Shown: piece by piece, positions 60,514 through 64,000 of the stretch
How the letters are laid out: each line of letters opens with the position of its first letter
How positions within the stretch are numbered: the stretch's first letter is position 1
Assembly (NCBI GenBank): GCA_038244815.1
Contig: JBBRTB010000002.1
Span: 62,001 to 126,000, forward strand
DNA from: DASVHS01 sp038244815
GTDB taxonomy: Bacteria > Acidobacteriota > Thermoanaerobaculia > Gp7-AA8
DNA length: 64,000 bases
Direction: 5' to 3'
Made by a program: the position numbers and the translations under genes
The notes under the pieces: model-generated
Seen by the model: the letters and a program-made list of their open reading frames with translations, nothing else
What the model was told of the DNA's origin: nothing
Database searches by the model: none

Positions 60514-60963
60514 ATGGACGCGAAGTTTGGCCATGTGAACGTCATCGCCCGCGACTGGCGTGCTCTGGCAGGCTTTTATCAGAGGGTGTTCGGCTGCACG
60601 CCTGTGCCGCCGGAGCGCGACTACCGCGGCGCCGATCTCGATCGAGGGACCGGTCTTCAGGGAGCGCATCTCACGGGCGCCCACCTGCGCCTCCCGGGAC
60701 ACGGCCACAACGGACCGACCCTCGAGATCTACCAGTACGACGATCTCGCCACGACGGTGCCGGCGGCGGTCAACCGGCCGGGATTCGCGCACATCGCGTT
60801 CGCGGTCGACGACGTCGAACGGTCGCGGGAGGAAGTTCTCGCCGCCGGCGGCACGCCCGTCGGCGACATGGTCACGCTCGAGACCGCGACCGGCGCCCAG
60901 GTGACCTGGTGCTACCTCACCGATCCCGAAGGCAACATCGTCGAGCTTCAGAGCTGGTCGTAG
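60514..60963 (+). CDS. VOC-superfamily (glyoxalase/dioxygenase-like) protein
   Basis: A 149-residue metalloenzyme-fold protein with two beta-alpha-beta-beta-beta halves. Candidate ligand positions: His7 in KFGHVNVIA, Glu in PTLEIYQY, His in FAHIAFAV and the C-terminal Glu in GNIVELQSW. Substrate unknown. Its TAG stop is formed by the first bases of the inverted-repeat element that follows. Confidence 0.82.
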   Translation: MDAKFGHVNVIARDWRALAGFYQRVFGCTPVPPERDYRGADLDRGTGLQGAHLTGAHLRLPGHGHNGPTLEIYQYDDLATTVPAAVNRPGFAHIAFAVDDVERSREEVLAAGGTPVGDMVTLETATGAQVTWCYLTDPEGNIVELQSWS

Positions 60964-61082
60964 AGGGGGTCAGAGCTTCGCTTCGTCACTTCTCTACCGT
61001 CGTTGGAGGGGGTCAGAGCTTTGGTTCGTCACTTTTCCACCTATTGGAGAAAAGTGACGAACCAAAGCTCTGACCCCCTCTA
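60961..61082. repeat. Three-unit palindromic repeat element (REP/MITE-like)
   Basis: Three copies of a 32-base unit: direct copies at 60963-60994 and 61006-61037, inverted copy at 61049-61080. Copies two and three are perfect inverted repeats with an 11-base spacer (61038-61048). Each unit starts GAGGGGGTCAGAGCTT. The element begins with TAG and ends with CTA, so it supplies the stop codons of both convergent neighbours. Confidence 0.93.
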
Positions 61083-62642
61083 CGAGACGTCGCTTTCTGG
61101 CAGTTGCGATTCCGGATTGAAGTCGGGGGGCATCGGCGGCGCTCCCGGCGGACGCGGATGCTTCATCCTGCTGTGGCGGTAGCCATAAGAGAGGTAGACG
61201 ACCAGGCCCACGGCCAGCCAGATCCCGAATCGCCACCACGATTCCTTCGGCAGATAGCGCGCGAGATACACACAGGACAGCGCTCCGATGACCGGCAGGA
61301 ACCAGGCTCCGCCGGGCACGCGGAATCCGCGTTTGCGGTGTGGATCCTTGACACGGAGAATGATGATGCCGATGCAGACGAGCGTGAACGCGAAGAGCGT
61401 CCCGATGTTCGTCAGGTCGACCATCTCGTCGAGTGACGAGAAAAGAGCGGCCACGCCGACGAAGATGCCGGTGATGATCGTGGCCACGTACGGTGTCTTG
61501 AACTTCGGATGCACGCGTGAGAAGAACGGCGGCAGGAGACCGTCGCGGGACATGGCGAAGAAGATGCGGGGCTGTCCCATCTGAAACACGAGCAGCACCG
61601 CCGTGTGTGCGACGACCGAGCCGAACGCCACCACGCCGACCATCCAGCCGGGCATGGACACAAACTTCATCGCCAGCGTCAGCGGCTCCGCCTGCTCACT
61701 GGACAGGGTCTTCACGAGCGCGCCGTAGGGAATCAGGCCCGTGAACACGGCCGCGATCACCGCGTAGATCAATGTGCAGACGATCAGCGACCCGATGATT
61801 CCGATCGGCAGATCTCGCGTCGGATTCTTGGCCTCCTCGGCCGTCGTCGAAACGGCGTCGAATCCGATGTAAGCGAAGAACACAATCGCCGCGCCCGTCT
61901 TGATGCCTTCCCATCCGTTCGGCGCAAAGGGATGCCAGTTCGCCGGCTTCACGAATTTCATGCTCACGAACACGAAGAAGCCCAGAACGATGAGCTTGAT
62001 CGCCACCATCCAGAAGTTGAAATTCGCTGATTCACGGATGCCCCACACCAGGATGATCGTGATCAGCGTGACGATGAGGACGGCCAGGACATTGAAGATG
62101 ATCGGCACGCCGAAGATGTGCGGCGCGTTGGCCACGACCTCGGGCATCCTGCTCAGGGCCGTCCCGTAATCGACGGCCAGCCACGCCGGGAGCTTGATGC
62201 CGAACCCCTCCAGCAGCGTGTTCATGTAGTTCGCCCAGGAGATGGCCACGGCCACGTTGCCGATGGCGTACTCGATCATCAGGTCCCAGCCGATGATCCA
62301 GGCCACGAGCTCGCCGAGCGTCGCGTACGAGTAGGTGTAGGCCGAGCCGGCCACCGGCACCATCGAGGCGAACTCCGCGTAGCAGAGCGCGCTGAATCCG
62401 CAGACCACCGCGGTCAGCACGAACGAGATCATCAGCGCGGGGCCGGCCCCGGGACGATGCGCGTCGCCCGCCGCGGCTGTGCCGATCGTGGCGAAGATGC
62501 CGGCGCCGATGATCGCGCCGATGCCGAGGGCTACGAGGTTCCACGGCCCCAGAACCTTCTTGAGCTCGTGTCCCTCCTCGTGCGTTTCAGCGACGAGCTC
62601 GTCGAGCGATTTCGTGCGGAAGAGTTGTCCCAGACCCGCCAT
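61080..62642 (-). CDS. APC-family amino acid permease (cationic amino acid transporter type)
   Basis: A 520-residue transporter with about 12-13 helices. Helix 1 has GIGAIIGAGIFATIG, the substrate-binding unwound segment of the APC fold; IVFFAYIGFDAVSTTAEEAKNP is the typical helix 6 block of the CAT subgroup. It probably imports or exchanges amino acids. The protein ends with a Pro-rich tail; its stop lies at the end of the repeat element. The PH-domain gene lies 12 bases upstream, likely in the same transcript. Confidence 0.9.
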   Translation of the reverse strand: MAGLGQLFRTKSLDELVAETHEEGHELKKVLGPWNLVALGIGAIIGAGIFATIGTAAAGDAHRPGAGPALMISFVLTAVVCGFSALCYAEFASMVPVAGSAYTYSYATLGELVAWIIGWDLMIEYAIGNVAVAISWANYMNTLLEGFGIKLPAWLAVDYGTALSRMPEVVANAPHIFGVPIIFNVLAVLIVTLITIILVWGIRESANFNFWMVAIKLIVLGFFVFVSMKFVKPANWHPFAPNGWEGIKTGAAIVFFAYIGFDAVSTTAEEAKNPTRDLPIGIIGSLIVCTLIYAVIAAVFTGLIPYGALVKTLSSEQAEPLTLAMKFVSMPGWMVGVVAFGSVVAHTAVLLVFQMGQPRIFFAMSRDGLLPPFFSRVHPKFKTPYVATIITGIFVGVAALFSSLDEMVDLTNIGTLFAFTLVCIGIIILRVKDPHRKRGFRVPGGAWFLPVIGALSCVYLARYLPKESWWRFGIWLAVGLVVYLSYGYRHSRMKHPRPPGAPPMPPDFNPESQLPESDVS

Positions 62643-62654
62643 CGTCCGAGAGCA

Positions 62655-63074
62655 TCATGCCACGATCGAGGGGTTGATCGTGCGTAACGTTTCGATAAAG
62701 CGGCGTCGGTCGTCAGGCGAAACCATGATCCAGCGGCGGCCGTAATCGATCCGCAGGCGGTCGAGCGACAGCGCCGGCGACGACAGCGCGCTGCGCGTCG
62801 GGGTGATCGCACGGATGTCGCGGACCGGCACCCGCCAGGTGATGAACGAACTGCGGATCACCAGCGTTTCTCCCTCGATCACGTAGTACGTCGAGCGCAG
62901 AATGCATTCGAAGAAAAACACCTCCACTCCGATGAGGATGAAGGCGCCGGCGATCGGTCCGCGCAGATCGTGATGACTGAGATACCAGGCGTCGGCGACG
63001 ACCAGCAGCACCACGACCGGCACGATGCGCAGCAGCAGAACAAGCCAGGCGTCCCGCTTCGATTCGAAGCGCAT
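62655..63074 (-). CDS. Bacterial PH-domain membrane protein
   Basis: A 139-residue protein with two N-terminal membrane helices (about 10-27 and 39-58) and a small beta domain: STYYVIEGETLVIRSSF, WRVPVRDIRAITPT and GRRWIMVSPDDRRRFIETL. The order fits bacterial PH-like domains whose ligand is unknown. The start lies 47 bases from the divergent dehydrogenase gene. Confidence 0.75.
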   Translation of the reverse strand: MRFESKRDAWLVLLLRIVPVVVLLVVADAWYLSHHDLRGPIAGAFILIGVEVFFFECILRSTYYVIEGETLVIRSSFITWRVPVRDIRAITPTRSALSSPALSLDRLRIDYGRRWIMVSPDDRRRFIETLRTINPSIVA

Positions 63075-63121
63075 TGCGATGATTGTAGCGAAGGCGTAAA
63101 TTCAACGGTCCCGGAGGGGCT

Positions 63122-64000
63122 ATGAGCGTCATCGAACAGACTGCATCGACGAAGTACCCGGACGTACGCAACTACATCGGCGGCGAGTTCGTCGACGGAA
63201 ACGGCGCACAGTTTCTCGACGTCACGAATCCGGCGGACGGCAGCGTCATCTCCCGCGTGCCGCTCTCAGGACAGGCCGAAGTCGATCGCGCCGTGCAGGC
63301 TGCCCGAAAGGCCTTTCCGGCCTGGTCGGCGATGCCGATCAAGGAGCGTGTGCAGGTCTTCTTCCGCTACAAGATGCTGCTCGAAAAACACATCGACGAG
63401 CTCACCGCGCTCGTCACCGAGGAGAACGGCAAGATCGAGAACGAAGCGCGAGCCGAGGTTCTCAAGTCGGCTGAGCTGACCGAATTCGCCTGCTCGCTGC
63501 CGCAGCTCACGGCCGGCGAGATTCTCGAAGTGAGCCGCGGCGTCGAATGCCGCGTGGAGCGCTATCCGGTCGGCGTCGTCGCGTCGATCGTCCCGTTCAA
63601 CTTCCCCAACATGGTTCCCAACTGGACCATCCCCAACGCCCTGGCCCTCGGGAACTGCATGATTCTGAAACCGAGCGAGGCGGTTCCGTTGAGCTCGATG
63701 CGCCTCGCCGAGATCCTGCGCGAAGCGGGACTGCCCGACGGCGTGTTCAACGTCGTCAACGGCGGACAGGCCACGGTCGAAGCGATCTGCGACCATCCGG
63801 GCATCGAGGCGATCACGTTCGTCGGATCGACGAGAGTGGCCAAGATCGTCTACCGCCGCGGCACCGCATCGCTCAAGCGCGTCCTGGCCCTCGGCGGCGC
63901 GAAGAATCACCTCATCGTCATGCCGGACGCGGAACCGGAGATGACGTCGTCGAACGTCGTGGCGTCCATGTCGGGTTGCGCCGGGCAGCGGTGCATGGCG
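63122..64000 (+). CDS. CoA-acylating methylmalonate-semialdehyde dehydrogenase, partial
   Basis: The first 293 residues of an aldehyde dehydrogenase; the frame continues past the window. NYIGGEFVDG near the start, the cofactor region SIVPFNFPNMVPNWTIPNAL, GSTRVAK, the ALGGAKNHLIVMPDA block and the catalytic Cys in SGCAGQRCMA match the CoA-acylating (MmsA) branch of valine and inositol catabolism. Start ATG at 63122 follows GGAGG by six bases. Confidence 0.9.
   Translation, partial: MSVIEQTASTKYPDVRNYIGGEFVDGNGAQFLDVTNPADGSVISRVPLSGQAEVDRAVQAARKAFPAWSAMPIKERVQVFFRYKMLLEKHIDELTALVTEENGKIENEARAEVLKSAELTEFACSLPQLTAGEILEVSRGVECRVERYPVGVVASIVPFNFPNMVPNWTIPNALALGNCMILKPSEAVPLSSMRLAEILREAGLPDGVFNVVNGGQATVEAICDHPGIEAITFVGSTRVAKIVYRRGTASLKRVLALGGAKNHLIVMPDAEPEMTSSNVVASMSGCAGQRCMA

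Noticed and set aside
60961..61082. CRISPR array
   Set aside because: Only three units, one inverted, unequal spacers and no cas genes; it is a palindromic repeat.

Overview
This is a high-GC (roughly 60-65 %), gene-dense stretch of a Gram-negative bacterial chromosome. It carries a TonB-dependent receptor with an N-terminal carboxypeptidase-regulatory-like domain, two OmpA-type envelope proteins, a lipid A-type acyltransferase, PKD and FG-GAP secreted proteins, and a compact nuo operon. That mixture fits Acidobacteriota best (for example the Thermoanaerobaculia or Vicinamibacteria side), but the phylum is an inference. No rRNA, tRNA, CRISPR array, prophage or transposase gene was seen.

Region 1 (1-8.6 kb) is envelope glycan and lipid work. 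A plus-strand set of four overlapping genes (glycosyltransferase end, acyltransferase, membrane protein, polysaccharide deacetylase) meets a minus-strand operon (Wzt-type ABC ATPase, GT2, GT2-methyltransferase fusion, GNAT, response regulator, methyltransferase). Region 2 (8.6-20.1 kb) has three large secreted proteins lying between that Wzt and its probable Wzm partner at 17 kb. A divergent XRE-TPR-secreted protein operon follows.

Region 3 (20.1-35.2 kb) is bioenergetic. One minus-strand unit runs nuoA-B-C-D-H-I-J-K-L-M-N and then, with overlapping reading frames, into atpZ, atpI, atpB and atpE. NuoE, F and G are absent from this locus. NuoC carries an extra C-terminal iron-sulfur domain of the type seen in sulfite reductase flavoproteins. 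A MidA/NDUFAF7-type complex I methyltransferase sits just upstream.

Region 4 (35.3-49.9 kb) holds two OmpA/glycine-zipper proteins, an SMP-30-like lipoprotein, a K+-independent-type membrane pyrophosphatase, YjbQ, an odd chimera of a secreted helical repeat and half a flavoprotein, Cu/Zn SOD, an M28 protease-PDZ-propeller protein coupled to a deoxyhypusine-synthase homologue, and a BlaI/M56-TPR regulatory pair. Region 5 (50-57.4 kb) is a tightly overlapping operon: TonB receptor, SDR, KAS III-like enzyme with an altered catalytic triad, alpha/beta hydrolase, AMP-ligase and TetR. It has its own promoter and a palindromic operator candidate, and its enzyme classes match those of the OleABCD pathway. 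Region 6 (57.4-64 kb) is mixed housekeeping: cNMP-DUF1003, a methyltransferase whose natural start is ACG, a decayed glycosylasparaginase, PPK2, a VOC protein, an APC permease, a PH-domain protein and the start of an aldehyde dehydrogenase.

Gene ends and one coding region hold several unrelated palindromic or tandem repeats, the clearest being a perfect 32-bp inverted repeat near 61 kb. The best candidates for undescribed biology are the NuoC iron-sulfur fusion in a complex I lacking the NADH module, and the TonB/KAS III/hydrolase/ligase/SDR/TetR operon.
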